Below are positions 12,030-24,639 of a stretch of 64,000 nucleotides of DNA, one piece after another. The stretch is from Punica granatum (lineage: Eukaryota > Streptophyta > Magnoliopsida > Myrtales > Lythraceae), in NCBI RefSeq assembly GCF_007655135.1, contig NC_045134.1, forward strand, positions 20,236,568 through 20,300,567, read 5' to 3'. The first letter of the stretch is position 1. Every line of letters starts with the position of its first letter. Made by a program: the position numbers and the translations under genes. The notes beneath the pieces were generated by a model, which did not search any database, was not told the origin of the DNA, and was given only the letters and a program-made list of their open reading frames with translations.

Positions 12030-15000
12030 TGTACGGACCCGAATGTGGAATCTCGTCGGGGCCCGCATGCGCGCTTTTGGATAGCGCAGCTTGGGAGTGT
12101 CCACCTTCCCGTGGGGACGCGTGACGGACACGTGTGAGAAAGAGTCGCCACTTATCATTTTATGACCCGAAGGTCGAGGGTGGATAAGTTACCCGGGACT
12201 AGGGGTATGGAACACCTAGTTGTTATTAAGGCATTTATCTGTGCGGAACCAGAAAGTCCGAGTTCGGGGTTCATGTTACGTGCGGGCCTATATCCCGCAC
12301 GCCCTTTCGTTAATCTGGTTTGCTAGGCTTGCATGTTTTATTATTTACCGCATGAATTAAGAGTGCGTTTAGATTTAGAATTGAGTTGAGTTGAGTTTTA
12401 GTTTTAATTGGTATGTAATGATTGTATTTTTGAATTATGAGAAAAAATGTTAAAAAATAATAAATAATTGAGAGAAAGTAATGATTAAGTAATGATTGTG
12501 TTGTTGAATTGTGAAAAAGTAATGAATAGTTGAGAGAATTTAATATTAAAAATTGAATTGAATGGTTAAAAAAATTTTAAAAATGAAAAAAAGTAATGAT
12601 TGTGATGTTGAATTGAAGATAAGTGGAGTTTAGTTGAGTTGAGTTAAAAAATTTTTAAAAAACAAACACACCCTAAGTTGCACTCGGCTCGCACGTTTTG
12701 ACACCGTAAGTTCGACGAATCAAACAATATCGGTTGAGAAGCCGAGAGAGAAGTAAATCTGTGTGTCAGGGAATTGGTTCACAATCTCGCGTTACAATTC
12801 ATCAAACCATGTAGGTTGAATCCTTACGTGAACCAGAACCGTGAGATCTTGGATTACTTTCCTTTAGGCAAGTATTAGACCGACTCGATTAATTCGACTC
12901 TCGGACCATTCGCTTACCAATTGGAATTCTTACATAATGAATATACAAAATAAAATCCTCACAATGCTCTTGAAAATAATAAATACAAATTACAAAAAAA
13001 GGGTTGAATTCAGTCGATTCGCGTTCAGTTATTATTCCGCTCCAACTCACCGTGAGTTTAGGAAAAAAAACCGAAGAAATGGATCTCGATGCACGCTTTC
13101 ACTGAATAAGGTGTCGGACCCTGTGAGTGATGATTAGGGCGTTGGACCCTGTTGAACGATGATTAGGGCGTTGAGCCCTAATATTATTCGACCTAGGAAT
13201 CAGGCTCGACCCATATGGCAAGCATGTGCAGAAAGGTAACACACAATATGTTAATAACAGACAAAGTGTTTGTTTCTGTCAAGTGTACGTGTTTTAACAA
13301 ATTGTTGATCCGATGTATTTTGGCACGCAAATCCTACCCTAGACAAACAAGCACGTGACAATGTTTTAGCATTCGGCTTTAGTTTGAGAACCTGACATAT
13401 CGGAGTCCGTAATCAAGTTTCCTGTGTTTGGATTGCTTTTACAGTGATTCGGTGTTGTGACACTGAAGTTACACTGAATTCATCCAAACTTGTGTTTTGA
13501 CTCTAGATTTGGAACCTAGAGTTCCACTTAACCATTTTCTAGCATTTGGTTAGATCGAGTGAAATGATTAGTCAAGTAATTGTATTTTGATACAGAATAC
13601 CCGACTTGCACCCTGAACTATGCAGATGATCCTGCGCCTGAACAGGTAGCCCGTTCATATTCCAATACCATCGTGTTTCCATCAAACTAACCCCTGGGGT
13701 ATCGACAAATCACAAAATGATGTTGCTCTTGACTTGAAAATGTATTTTCAGAAAAAGGGAAACGACATAATACGGGCCACCTCGGCCTGTAACCGGTGTT
13801 GACCAATTCCTTGGATCTTTCAGGGTTATGCGAGAACTCCATAAAAGCAAAAGATTTGGTCGATCTATCCGGAAGTGGTCTAAAAGGAGTTTCTGTATTC
13901 CGACCTGAATTACCTGAAGTCAGGTGAAACTCAAGTCAAAACATACAAGTTTCTCCTAGATGTCCATGTTACTTCGTATTGCATGTCTCGGGTTTGGAAG
14001 TATGCGTATTTTGAAAAGGGCATTAACACCGTTTTGTAATTCGTCGGCGCGAGTTACATATTAATGTCCAATTCATGCAAAGTTGTTTAAATTGAATGAA
14101 TTAACCGTGTGAGCGTCTCGATTAACCAGTTCGTGAAATTAATGGTTAAGGGTTGTGCCGAATGCATTAATTATGAAAACGATTCGTGACTTGGCGACCA
14201 AGACGATTCCACAAGGATCGAGGATAATTTGGTCCAATGACCGAAAATATCTTCATAACTGAATGGACCCAAATGAGTCATTGATACTCAAATCCATGCA
14301 TGTTTTGTTTGGAAGACATTTTCATGCGATATTGCGATAATAATATAGATTGCAAATTACACAAAATCCGAGAACGAACTTAAAACGGGGAGAGGAAGCC
14401 TCGTGCAACCCATACGAGTCTAAGAGGCTATCGGCCATTTCTTCTTGGAGAAAACCGAGAAGTCTCATGGCCCACATCAGGTTCCATGAGTTTTTCCCGT
14501 TTCGTTTCGAATCATTTCTCGCATGCTCAAGCAACAAACACGACAAATGACACGATTAAAAGAAAGTCGATATTGCCATTATTTCAATAACACATTCAAA
14601 CATAGAAACATGCACAAACAAGTTATTTAGGAAATCGATAAAATAATACCGACTTCATGGATGTGGGAAAACATAAAAATTCGGGAATCAACTCAAATGG
14701 GGATAAGGAAACCGATTATAACCGGAAAAACCAACAAAGGGGCCACAATTACCTTTTCTCAAAGGAAACCCGTGAGCCCCTTTGGTCGTTCAAGTTTAAA
14801 TCGGTCTCCTCGACTTCGATTTAAACGTTTCCTGACATGCTAGTACATTAAACAATGATAAACATGCATGATATAATAAGGAAATTGCATAATATTAAAA
14901 TTTGGGAGTAAAACTTGCATCAAAACGCCTTATGACTCCGTAAACACAACAAAATGTGAAAGTCCTAGCTCCTCTAAGTCAGGAATTATCATACCTAGTT

Positions 15001-16122
15001 CCGAGATACGGGATGGGACTGCAAAAAGTCGGGTTAGACCTTTGTTGGGTCGGGTTTGGGCTGTTTTGGCCTTGCACAGACAAGAATAGCCTTAACAGAT
15101 CCGGCTGGAAACTGAATAGACCCGACTAACACAAGTCAAGTCGGACGTCGCCACGGAGGCTCTCGATGGAATTTTGAGGCAAGGTCAACGGCTCTGGGTA
15201 GCCAAGGGACCCTTCTAGGTGACCGTGGTGGTTGTTTGCTCCTAAAGTTATCGGGTCAACCCGTATAGAACTGCAAAGATCACGGAAAACAGAGTATGTC
15301 TAGAAAACAGACCCGACTTGGCAGTTTTTGAGTCGGACGTCACTGTGGTGTCTTCCGATGGAATTTTGAGGCAAGGCCAACGGCTCCCGACTCCTAACTC
15401 ACCTCCAGAGGTGGCTATGGTGGTCGTTTTCCGAAAAGAGTCTCGGATCGACCCAATCTACAAGAAAACCGCACAAATAGTCAGAAATTTCGACTCGACT
15501 GGGCAATCGGGTTGTTTCTTCTTCCTGGGGTTAACCCGACGGGTTTTTCTTAGATTTCTTGACTCCTTGACACCCTATGGTTGTGTGGGGAAGGTGATTG
15601 ATGGGTTTTGGTAGCTCAAACCGACTTGGAAGGGCTTGGAATCCGGGTTGGCATTTCTGACCTGTGAAAGGCTAAAACGGGATCCGATTCTGTGGTTGCT
15701 TGTTCCGATAGGTTGGAGGCTCCAAAACTAAAATCTAAGCCCGAAAATGGATAGAGGAGGTCGAAAACATGTGGGATGTGAAGTTTGGTGAAGTTTGGAT
15801 TTAAGCCGGGATGATTCCAACTTAAGTCTTTGATGTTCTTGCTTGATGTTTGCTGAACTAGAACTGCGATTTGTCTGAGCTCTTGAGAGGATTTCAAGAG
15901 TGAGAAAGCTAGAGAGATGATATGTGGTGACTTGGGATTAGCTTAATGACATAAAATGCATATATAAGCTAAGCATAATGACAATTAAGTGAAGAAAAGT
16001 GTAATAAAAGCATGATTAAAGGGGTGGGCGGCTAGCTTAGAGAAAAATCAACCCAATCATCTTCCATTGCATTGATGAGGAAAAGATAAGAGCATTGATG
16101 GGCATTAATGAAGATGGAGTGT
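12030..16122 (-). repeat. long Ogre LTR, 5'-truncated (LTR-b)
   Basis: On the minus strand the LTR has a truncated U3 (from 16122), a TATATAT box at about 15965-15958, R/U5 sequence with the conserved TTCGACCTCC...TCCATTTTCGGG block (about 15765-15725), and the U5 that also forms LTR-a. It ends in ACA at 12030. It spans more than 4 kb, which fits the long LTRs of Ogre elements. A 313-bp MITE sits inside. At 16122 it abuts a plus-strand copy (LTR-c). Short ORFs within it are not credible genes. Confidence 0.7.
12361..12673. mobile_element. MITE (Tourist/Harbinger-like) inside LTR-b
   Basis: This 313-bp AT-rich insert is absent from LTR-a, where the empty site reads GAATTAA directly followed by GCTGCACTCGG (in this orientation). 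It is flanked by TAA on both sides (12358-12360 and 12674-12676). Its ends are imperfect inverted repeats, GAGTGCGTTTAGA and, read inward, GGGTGTGTTTGTT. The 3-bp TAA duplication is typical of Tourist/PIF-derived MITEs. It has no coding capacity. Confidence 0.8.
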
Positions 16123-18188
16123 GATTCGGAATACAGACAAGAGATGCGCATTCTGAAATGGCTAACTTTGCTCTGAATGCCTTAAATGAGTAAAACCGGC
16201 TTCCGAGCCAAAAATCACACAAATCTTCCTTTGGGCAAAATGGAGGATTTCGGGCTCGATTAAATCATTTTCGTGCGCGCAATGACAATTCGATGTTCGT
16301 TTGATCTATGAACCTCGAACACGCGATGAATCGAGACCCGAACTTTGGCCCGAACTTCCCTTGTGACCCGTGGGGCCCACGGCCACACTCATGGCCGCCT
16401 CATCCATGCCATTGCCGCCCCTCTCATTGTCTTCTTCTTCCATTCAACTTGCCTTATCCTTCCATGGAAATATCAAGCCTACCATTTCATTCTTGCACTC
16501 CATCTTCATTAATGCCCATCAATGCTCTTATCTCTTCCCCATCAATGCAATGGAAAAAGGATTGGGTTGATTTTTCTCTAAGCTAGCCGCCCACCCCTTT
16601 AATCATGCTTTCATTGTACTTTTCTTCACTTAATTGTTATTAAGCTTAGCCTATATATGCATTTTATGTCATAAGCTAATCACAAGTCACCACACATCAT
16701 CTCTCTAGCTTTCTCACTCTTGAAATCCTCTCAAGAACTCAGAAAAATCACAGCTCTAGTTCAACAAACACTAAGCAAGAACATCAAAGACTTAAGTCGG
16801 AATCATCCTGGCTTAAAACCAAACTTCACCAAACTTCATATCCCACATCTTTTCGACCTCCTCTATCCATTTTCGGGCTTAGATTTTATTTTTGGAGCCT
16901 CCAACCCATCGGAACAAGCAAACACAGAATCAGATCCCGTTTTGGTCTTTCTTGGGTCAGAAATGCCAACCCAGAATCCAAGCCCTTCCAAGTCGGTTTG
17001 AGCTATCAAAACCAATCAAACACCTCCCCACACAACCCTGGGGTGTCAAGGAGTCAAGAAATCCAAGAAAAACTCGTCAGTTTAACCCCAGGAAGAAAAA
17101 ACAGCCCGACTGCCCAATCGGGTCGAAATATCTGACTATTTGTGCGGTTTTCTTGCAGATCGGGTCGATTCGAAACTCTTTTCGCAAAAGGATCACCACA
17201 ACCACCTCCGGAGGTGAGTTAGGAGTCGGGAGCCGTTGGCCTTGCCTCAAAATTCCATCGGAAGACACCACAGTGATGTCCGACCCGAAACTGCCCAGTC
17301 GGGTCTGTTTTTCCATCGGGAGCCTCCGTGGCGACGTCCGACTCGACTTGTGCCAGTCAGGTCTGTTCAGTTTCCAACCGGGTCTGTTAAGGCTATTCGG
17401 GGCTGTGCAATGCCAACATAGCCCAAACTCGACCTAACAAAGGTCCAACCCGACTTTTTGCAGTCCCATCCCGTATCTCAGGACTAGGTATGACCATTCC
17501 CTACTTAGAGGAGTTAGGACTTTTACATTTTGTTGTGTTTACGGAGTCATAAGGCATTTTTATGCAAGTTTTACTCCCAAATTTTAATATTATGCAATTT
17601 TCTTATTATATCATACTTGTTTATCATCGTTTAATGTGCTAGTATGTCGGGAAACATTTAAATCGAAGTTAAAGAGACCGATTTAATCCCTAACGACCAA
17701 AGAGGCACACGGGTTTCCTTTGAGAAAAGGTAATCGTGGCCCCTTTGTTGGTTTTTCGGGTTATAATCGGTTTTTTTATCCCGATTTGAGTTGATTCCCG
17801 AATTTTTATGTTTTCCCACACCCATGAAGTCGGTATTAATTTATTGATTCCCTCAATAACTTGTTTGTGCTTGTTATGTTTGAATGTGTTATTTAAATCA
17901 TGACAATACTGACTTTCATTTAATCGTGTCATTTATCGTGTTTGTTGCTTGAGCATGTGAGAAATTACTCGAAACGAGACGGGGAAAACTCGTGGAACCC
18001 GATGTAGGCCATGAGACCTCTCGGTTTTCTCCAAGAAGAAACGACCGAGAGTCTCTTAGACTCGTACGGGTTGCATGAGGCTTCCTCTCCCCATTTTAAG
18101 TCCGTTCTCGGTTTTTGTGTAATTTGCAATCTACATTATTGTCGCAATATAGCATGAAAATGTCTTTTCCAAACAAAACATGCATGGA
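14293..18188. repeat. large palindrome of two LTR copies, head-to-head
   Basis: The left arm 14293-16122 and right arm 16497-18188 are inverted copies of the LTR promoter and R/U5 region, with a 374-bp loop (16123-16496) that is U3 sequence present only in plus orientation. The outer ends match through ATGCATG at both sides. The arms are clearly alike by eye over their whole length, with scattered substitutions and small indels. Confidence 0.75.
16123..18188 (+). repeat. LTR, U3 to U5 part (LTR-c), truncated both sides
   Basis: Plus-oriented copy of the LTR family. U3 (16123-16640) matches LTR-d, a TATATATG box lies at about 16651-16658, and R/U5 follows with the TTTTCGACCTCC...CCATTTTCGGG block at about 16850-16880. 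The right end is lost at about 18188, where Harbinger transposase begins. Open stretches such as 16720-17001 are chance ORFs in the R/U5 region: an equivalent frame in the inverted arm differs by ordinary neutral-looking changes. Confidence 0.65.
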
Positions 18189-18960
18189 AAATAGTAAATG
18201 TGTCAAAATACACTCACCACTACACGACGTAAAAAATAATTTCAATGTCGCAATTTCGAAAAATATTCTTGAATCGTGTGCCGAACCCTCTAAACCTCGT
18301 CATGACATATGTAAATATCATATCGTGAGAACAAGCAGCTAATATATTTTGTGATATTTCAGCATTTCGATCACAATAAGGTACTATGTTCGCCTGAGGC
18401 ACACATGCAGCCACATGGGCTTCATCGACAGCTCCGATACAATGCCGCGTGCAAATGCATAATTATATGTAACTTACATAATATAACGAATTGAATTATT
18501 ACAGTATTGAATTATCAGAAAAATACCTTAAAGAAATGCCACTTTTGAACATTTTCAATTTTCGGCTGCACAATAACGTTCATCTGTCTTATAAGAACAG
18601 GTGCTATGACTTGTATTCCTCGAATAATTTTTTTGAATGTTCGAGACACTGTCTCCTTTGAATGTTGGTACCTTTTTGCTATTACTACATATCGCGTACT
18701 ATGTAAAATAACCAATAAGAACATTGCGAACATCTCTTCAACTGTTATACCATTCCTAGTATCATTGATGTCACAGCGCAACCGAAGTGTGTCACAGAGA
18801 TTTCTAAACACATACGGTTCCATTCTAAAACTCTCACAGCATCTAACGTTACTCCCCAAAGGCCTTACTTGGGAAGTAAAGAAATTTTCAATTCTACTTA
18901 ATTTAACTTACTACTAGGCAAAGACAACTAATATTTTGAAGAAGGAGGGACTCACCAGTT
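18189..18960 (-). pseudogene. PIF/Harbinger transposase, partial inverted copy
   Basis: The minus strand encodes MEPYVFRNLCDTLRLRCD and TVEEMFAMFLLVILHSTRYV (18859-18515), the N-terminal part of Harbinger transposases. After a frame change comes VPQANIVPYCDRNAEISQN, which follows the first catalytic Asp region (18414-18220). The copy ends at 18189 against LTR-c, so the second Asp and the Glu are missing. The 5' part is better preserved here than in the facing copy at 19405-20685, which lacks an 11-nt piece. Confidence 0.7.
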
Positions 18961-18978
18961 GCCTTGGTTTGATTTGTG

Positions 18979-19013
<35 letters not shown>

Positions 19014-19404
19014 TTATTTATTTATTTGCTTACGGTCGATGGCAATAAGAGTACCATTGGGTAGGGGTCATCCTACCCAACATAACCCCTCAGAAGCTCC
19101 TCCTTTCTTCATGCTCCATACTATTCTTTAGGGTTCGGTGCGTTCATTGCAAAATTTCGAGTGAAATCGGCACAAGGAAGTTGTAATCCAAGCCGAAAAC
19201 TCGCGATTACTGACTCGAAAGACTCAATTTCACTGATTACTAACCTCCCATGCATTATTTGTAGACCGTCCAGCCATGAGGAGCATTGGGGGCAAAGGAC
19301 GTGCGAAGAATAGTAAAAAGAACGACTTTGTTAGGAGTGATTCGAGGAAATAGTGTGGTCTGTCACCGAAGGACAAAGATTCTCGACTTGGGTCCCTCCA
19401 AATG
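18961..19404. other. loop between the two Harbinger transposase copies
   Basis: This holds a long AT/TTTA microsatellite (18980-19027) and about 370 bp with no recognisable gene. Both transposase copies are transcribed away from it, so it may be a shared upstream region. Confidence 0.5.
18980..19027. repeat. (AT)n-(TTTA)n compound microsatellite
   Basis: A run of AT dinucleotides followed directly by about five TTTA units. Confidence 0.95.
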
Positions 19405-20685
19405 ATGAGTCATTCCCTCTTCAAAATATTAGTTGTCTTTGTCTGGTAGCAAGTTCAATTAAGCAAAGTTGAAAATTTTGTTACTTCCCAATCAGGGCCT
19501 TTTAGGAGTGACATTAGATGCTTCGAGAGCTTCAGAATGGAACCGTACGTGTTTATAAATCTTTGTGACACACTTCGACTGCGCTGTGACATCACTGATA
19601 CTAGGAATCGTATCACCGTTGAAGAAATGCTTATTGGTTATTTCATATAGTACGCAATATGCAGTAGTGACGGAAATGTACCAACATTTGAAGGAGATGG
19701 TGTCCCGAGCATTCAACAAAATTCTTCGAGGAATACAAGCCTTAGCACCAATTTTTATAAGACATATGAACGTTATTATGCAACCGAAAATTGAAAATGA
19801 TCAAAGGTGGCATTTTTTTAAGGTATTTTTTTGATAATTCAATACCATAATAATTCAATTTGCTATATTATGTAAGTTACATATAATTATGCATTTGCAC
19901 GCAGTATTGTATCAGAGCTATCGATGGAACCCATGTGGCTACATGTGTGCCTAAGACGAACATAGTACCTTATCGCGGTTGGAATGTTGAAATATCACAA
20001 AATATACTAGTCGCTTGTTCTCACGATATGATGTTTACATGTCATGACGAGGTTAGGAGGGTTCGACACACGATTCAAGAATATTTTTCAAAGCTGCGAC
20101 ATTTGAATTATTTCTAGAACCGCGTGGTAGTGAGTGTTTGCAGATACATTTACCATTTTCCATAAAGATGCAACTCTAACATGTTTAACTGTAATTTTCC
20201 TTTTGTTCTTTCTAGAACAATATTATGTTGTTAATGGATGGTTTTCAAATATACCGAGATACTTGACTCCGTACAAGGGGGAACGGTATCACTGGAGTGA
20301 TTTTCCCCAATAGAGTCCGTTGACAACAAAGAGGGAGCTGTTAAATCAGCACCACACATCAACGCGTAATGTCATCGAACGTTGTTTCGGTATTTTGAAG
20401 AGGAGATTCACCATACTTAGATTAATGCCAAACTTCAAACCTTATCCACGAGAACAAATTGCCCCTATTTGTTTTGTTTTGTATAATTTTATACGGCGCA
20501 ATAATTATCACGACAGATTATTTCTAGAGTACGGCGATACGTGGACGAATTATGATGAATTTCAAAATTCACCAGAACAACCAGGAATTAGAATTGAAGT
20601 GGATAAGAGTAGCACCGAAATGAATGTTATATGCGATCGTATCGCTGCTCAATTATGGCGCGCAGAGAAAGGATGGAAATAACAT
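19405..20685 (+). pseudogene. PIF/Harbinger DDE transposase, frameshifted
   Basis: Segments in order: MEPYVFINLCDTLRLRCD (19540 on), a helix-turn-helix-like block, IDGTHVATCVPKTN with the first catalytic Asp (about 19925), VVNGWFSN at the place of the usual VDxGY second-Asp motif (about 20230, so Asp appears replaced by Asn), and RNVIERCFGILKRRF with the catalytic Glu (20371 on). The last 363 nt are one open frame ending at 20682. An 11-nt deletion near 19637 relative to the inverted copy, plus other indels and stops, makes it non-functional. The transposase would cut and paste the element in the nucleus. Confidence 0.75.
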
Positions 20686-21470
20686 GCACTGAAGTGTTTC
20701 TATTTGAATTTAGTAACAATACTTGTTCTACTTTGACATTGATTTTGTCAATTTTTATTAAATGAATTTAATTAATGTATACATATGTTAGTAACTCGTT
20801 TTGGTCCCACCGACTCTAGCAAAAGATACAGACAATACTCACCGCTATAACACCTGGACTTCAACAGAAAACGCCTGGCAAACCATCAAGTTACAATTCA
20901 TATCTAGATCAACAGAGATAGTCATATTACCCCGGGGCACGTTAATAGAGAAGCCTCTAAGGCAATCTAAAGTTCCAACAGAGCAAACAGAGAGCCCAAA
21001 CAGACCCCAACCTCGCATCAACAGAATACGACGCCGATAGTGCTATTTTCCACCGGTTCAACGGGCCGCGGAAAGATAATCAATATCGGGCCTCAAAAAT
21101 CCCTCTTAATGCCAAACATATGATAAGTGTTTCCGAATATTTTTCGCAAATCTGTTCTATACGGAGCAATTTCTAACAAATACAGACAACTTTTCAGAAA
21201 AGGTCCTAAAATGCCGATTCATTAGACAAAAGTCAATGCCCGATGTCAGGCTCAGCCAGACTCCGCGGTTCTACGGATCATGAGCCTCACTTATAATAGT
21301 TTCTCAAAAGTCATTCAAGCTTCCAAAATGACTCCCGAGTTATAGAACAAGCCAACCTTTTAGCAAAAACCTGTAACTAGAGAATGACCTAGCAAAACAT
21401 CGACAACCGAAGTTAGCCTAGCATTGCCCCAAAAACTGCAGCGGTCAAACACAATTTGCCAAATCAAACC
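20686..21470. other. no gene seen
   Basis: AT-rich sequence just after the transposase, then DNA that may already belong to the next LTR but matches no second copy in the window that I could find. No coding potential was recognised. Confidence 0.4.
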
Positions 21471-22240
21471 ACACAACTGCTTTCAGTTTCACGAGTGACC
21501 TCCAAGGAATAGAAAACGTCGTTTTCTACTCAAATCCATAGCCGGAGGTCCTTTTCACGAAAACTTGACGCTAGGTGGCTGGCTAATATAGTGCTAGTTA
21601 ACCCAAGGCTTAATGTGGAATTCTCCGATTGAACTGCACAAATCATCTAGACCTCCAAAACAGTGCTTCAAAGGTTTCAAATGGCTATCTACAATCCTTC
21701 AAGATTTGTTTTCGACAAACGAAGATCACAGCGATCTCCGGCTCCCTCGAGATACTCGGAAAGCAGACAGAGACATTTATTCGCATGCTTTTAGGACGTC
21801 TCCGGTTCCACATTTGCAATACCGACTTATTGATCGACAATTCTGTCTGAATGACAAAGCACGTCAAAACGACAAACGCGGAACGCAAATACATGATGCG
21901 CTGTCAGAAACAACTAACTTTGCTCTGATCGCCTGAAACGAGCAAAACCGACTTCCGAGCTCCAAAACCACTCGAGCACTTCCTTATGCCAAACATGGCA
22001 CTCTTTGGCTCGTCTGGATCGTCTCTTCGCGCACATTGTCGATACGTTATTCTTTCGAGTCCCAAAATTCAAACGCGCAACCAATCGACACCCGAGCTTT
22101 CCCGACTCACCTTCAACCCAAGTGGGACCTACCGCATCTTCTTCCCCTTGCCACATCCTAAAAGAGTCGCCCCTCCCTTGTCATCTTCTTCATTAAGCCA
22201 AGAAGCCAACTTGCCTTTGTCGTCCTCTTCAAAATATGTA

Positions 22241-22488
22241 GTGTGTTTGGCTTTAGAGTTAAGTAAAGTTGAGTTTTGATTTTAATTTGATTGTAATGAT
22301 TGTGTTGAGAAAAAGTGTGAAAAATAATAAATAGTTGAGAGAATTTTGTATTAAAAATTAAATAAAATGGTTTTAAAAATTGAAGAAAAAGGAAAAAGTA
22401 ATAATTGTGTTATTGACTTTTGTTATGTCGCGAGTATAGTTAAAGTTAGAATTAAAATTTTAAAATCCGACCCTAAAACCAAACGGGC
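22241..22488. mobile_element. MITE, same family as 12361-12673
   Basis: A 248-bp AT-rich insert with inverted ends GTGTGTTTGGCTTTAGAG and, read inward, GCCCGTTTGGTTTTAGGG. The interior shares TTGTAATGATTGTGTTGA and AATAATAAATAGTTGAGAGAATTT with the MITE at 12361. Flanking bases are GTA and TAA, so only a TA is clearly shared as target duplication. Confidence 0.7.
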
Positions 22489-23379
22489 TAAATCTTCCAC
22501 TTCAATACTCCACTATCACCATCCATCCATTAATGCTTCAATCCATCATCATCCACCCCTAATGATCATCAACCAAATCGCCTCCCTTAAGCCTCCCCAT
22601 TAATTAAGCTTTGCTTTTACTAATTGCACCTAAGCTTTGTATATATATAGCCTAAGCATTATCAAGCAAAACACATACACATTGCCATCAACTCTTGCAA
22701 CTTTTACTAAGCTTTCTCACTCAAGAAAAAGCTCTCAAGCCCCTTAGTTCCAACAAAAATCGCACAACTCTTGCACAACCCAAAAACATGCCAAAATTAC
22801 CGAAAAACTCGATAGTTTTCCAGTAATCGCCCACCCGACTTAACTCGAGCACCAAACAAACTTCACACCCCACAAGTATTCGACCTCCCAAGTCCATTTT
22901 CGGGGTTAGATTGAACATTTGAAGCCTCCGACCCATCGTTCCAGGCCTGTCCAGAATCGGGTCAAAATTACCATTTCCCAATTTTCCAGCACCACCTTTC
23001 CGACTTAACTCGAAAGTCAACCAAACTTCATATATCACCTATTTTGGACCCCCTGAGTCCATTTCCAAGCTTAAATTTTTCATTTGAAACCTCTAAGCCA
23101 TCGTACCAGCTCAAACCAGCTCGTTTTCGACAGAACATAGCATACAGCAATTACCGAGCACGTCAAAATGCTTGGTACTAAGTCAAAAGATTGGCCCCGA
23201 GCACATTTAAGGAATCAATCATAAAACTCGAAAACCCGAAGAAAGTCGAAAACAGTTCAAGTGCAAGTGCTTGACAGACAGAACGAGACTTATTTTGACA
23301 AAAAGAGGGTACGAACATCTCTAGCGTGCCCAAATACCCCCATAACTCCCTACAAGTGCCAACCACAAATCCAAGGGCA

Positions 23380-23750
23380 AAATGGTCATTTGTCCCAAGG
23401 GCAAAATGGTCATTTGGCCTATTTAGCAAGGGCAAAAAGATCATTTTGCATGTTTTAAATACATAAAAAGCCAAATTGAACAGAATAGTGCGCAGATACA
23501 CGAAAAAGTGACGAAAAAGGGGCAAATTGACTTCGGGGCACCAGAATTAGGCAAAATCCACCCTCGACCCCGGGCAGGGGAAAAATGGTCATTTGGTCAT
23601 CTTAAAGCATAGAACACACCAAAATAAGCATAAAATCACATTGATGCACGAATAAGCGATAGAAATGACCATTTGGCTCTGCACGCCCGAATTGCGCAAG
23701 ATTGACCCCCTAATCTCACGGAAGGGGCAAAATGATCATTTCACCCCTCA
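23380..23750 (+). repeat. dispersed GGGCAAAATGGTCATTT motif
   Basis: The motif or a close variant occurs at about 23381, 23399, 23429, 23577 and 23724. The first two copies are in tandem. It lies in the U5 of LTR-e. Function unknown. Confidence 0.6.
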
Positions 23751-23880
23751 CTTACAAACAAAAGGTCCCTGGGTCCACCGTTTTGCACAAATGACAAAAT
23801 ATGTCAAAACGATCGACACGAAGCGTAGATTCGGGATATGCACAGCAGAAATGACCAATTTGATCTCGTTTGCTTGAGGC

Positions 23881-24246
23881 AAGCAAAAATGGCCGTCGAT
23901 TCCCAAAATCAACCGAATATCCCCATGGAAAAATGTGGCATTCTTGGACTCATTAAAGCCGATTTTTCGCGCACATTAATTACACGACACTTACTTGAGC
24001 TACGGGCATCAAATGTACGAATAACCGGGATACGAGCTTTTCAAATTTTCTTCCCGAAGTCACATAAGACCCAAGGTCACCCAAATGCTTCCAAGTGTCC
24101 AAAAATGATAATATTGTGCTCATTTGAATCGATTTTTTTACGAGCATTACCGATTCCGCCATAACTTGAACTACATGACTCGAATTCGCGTCTAACCGAA
24201 ACCCGAACATCGCCAATTCACTTCCAAACTTTGTGGGACCCCTCTA
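23881..24246 (+). repeat. LTR (LTR-f), U3 part left of the pararetrovirus
   Basis: It repeats the U3 pattern of LTR-d/e and its last 70 bp match 37432-37496 in reverse complement. The homology to that paralogue stops at 24246 and resumes at about 35888. This shows that the viral DNA was inserted inside this LTR. Confidence 0.65.
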
Positions 24247-24639
24247 TCACGCGGATTATACAAAAACGAATACTATGGATTAGACGAGGAATTTGCCGGA
24301 CTAGCAGGAGGACTCCTACGAATTCTATCGACAAGAGACTCAGTTATAGCCCTATTAACACAGGCTCGACATTCGACTAATTGACTTCTGTAACCTAGGG
24401 TGGACTGGACGACGCATCCTAGCAAAGAATCAAAATAAAAGAATTTAGAAGCTTTCCTCGGAGATCTCACCATGTGTTAGGAGTATGCTTCACAGAATGT
24501 TTCATAAGCTATGCTTCAATGAATGTGACTGCATTGAGAGGCCTTGCCGGAACATGGACTGTTTGATTCCGAAACTCGGGTAGTTAACCTGAGCTTGTCA
24601 AGCGACTTAGATTCTTCTAGATAGATCCTTAGTAAGAAT

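Larger units (their letters stand above)
7217..16122 (-). mobile_element. Ogre-type Ty3/gypsy (Tat lineage) retrotransposon, 5' half
   Basis: Reading leftward: a truncated very long LTR (16122-12030), a primer site complementary to a tRNA 3' end of the type used by Ogre/Tat (12026-12010), a 580-bp leader, the extra ORF1 (11427-9991) that characterises Ogre elements, and gag (9711-7217). Protease, RT, RNase H, integrase and the 3' LTR are absent because the element is fused at 7216/7217 to an LTR fragment in opposite orientation. All reading frames are interrupted. The element is dead but recognisable. Confidence 0.75.
21471..23880 (+). repeat. LTR (LTR-e), U3-R-U5
   Basis: The U3 start (GAGTGACCTCCAA motif at 21493) matches LTR-d. 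A TATATATATAG box lies at about 22637-22647, followed by R/U5 with the TTCGACCTCCCAAG...TCCATTTTCGGGG block at about 22880-22905. That block is partly duplicated in tandem (22810-22940 and 22975-23110). A MITE sits in the U3. The U5 contains a scattered GGGCAAAATGGTCATTT motif. No intact ORF is present. Confidence 0.6.

Noticed and set aside
1..13605. LTR-a and LTR-b as the two LTRs of one Ogre element
   Set aside because: They are in opposite orientation and LTR-a has no element sequence next to it, so they cannot be a regular LTR pair.
16720..17001. 93-codon ORF and its partner at 15616-15897 as a conserved gene
   Set aside because: Both lie in the R/U5 region of inverted LTR copies; their similarity reflects the repeat, and there is no start context, domain or coding constraint visible.
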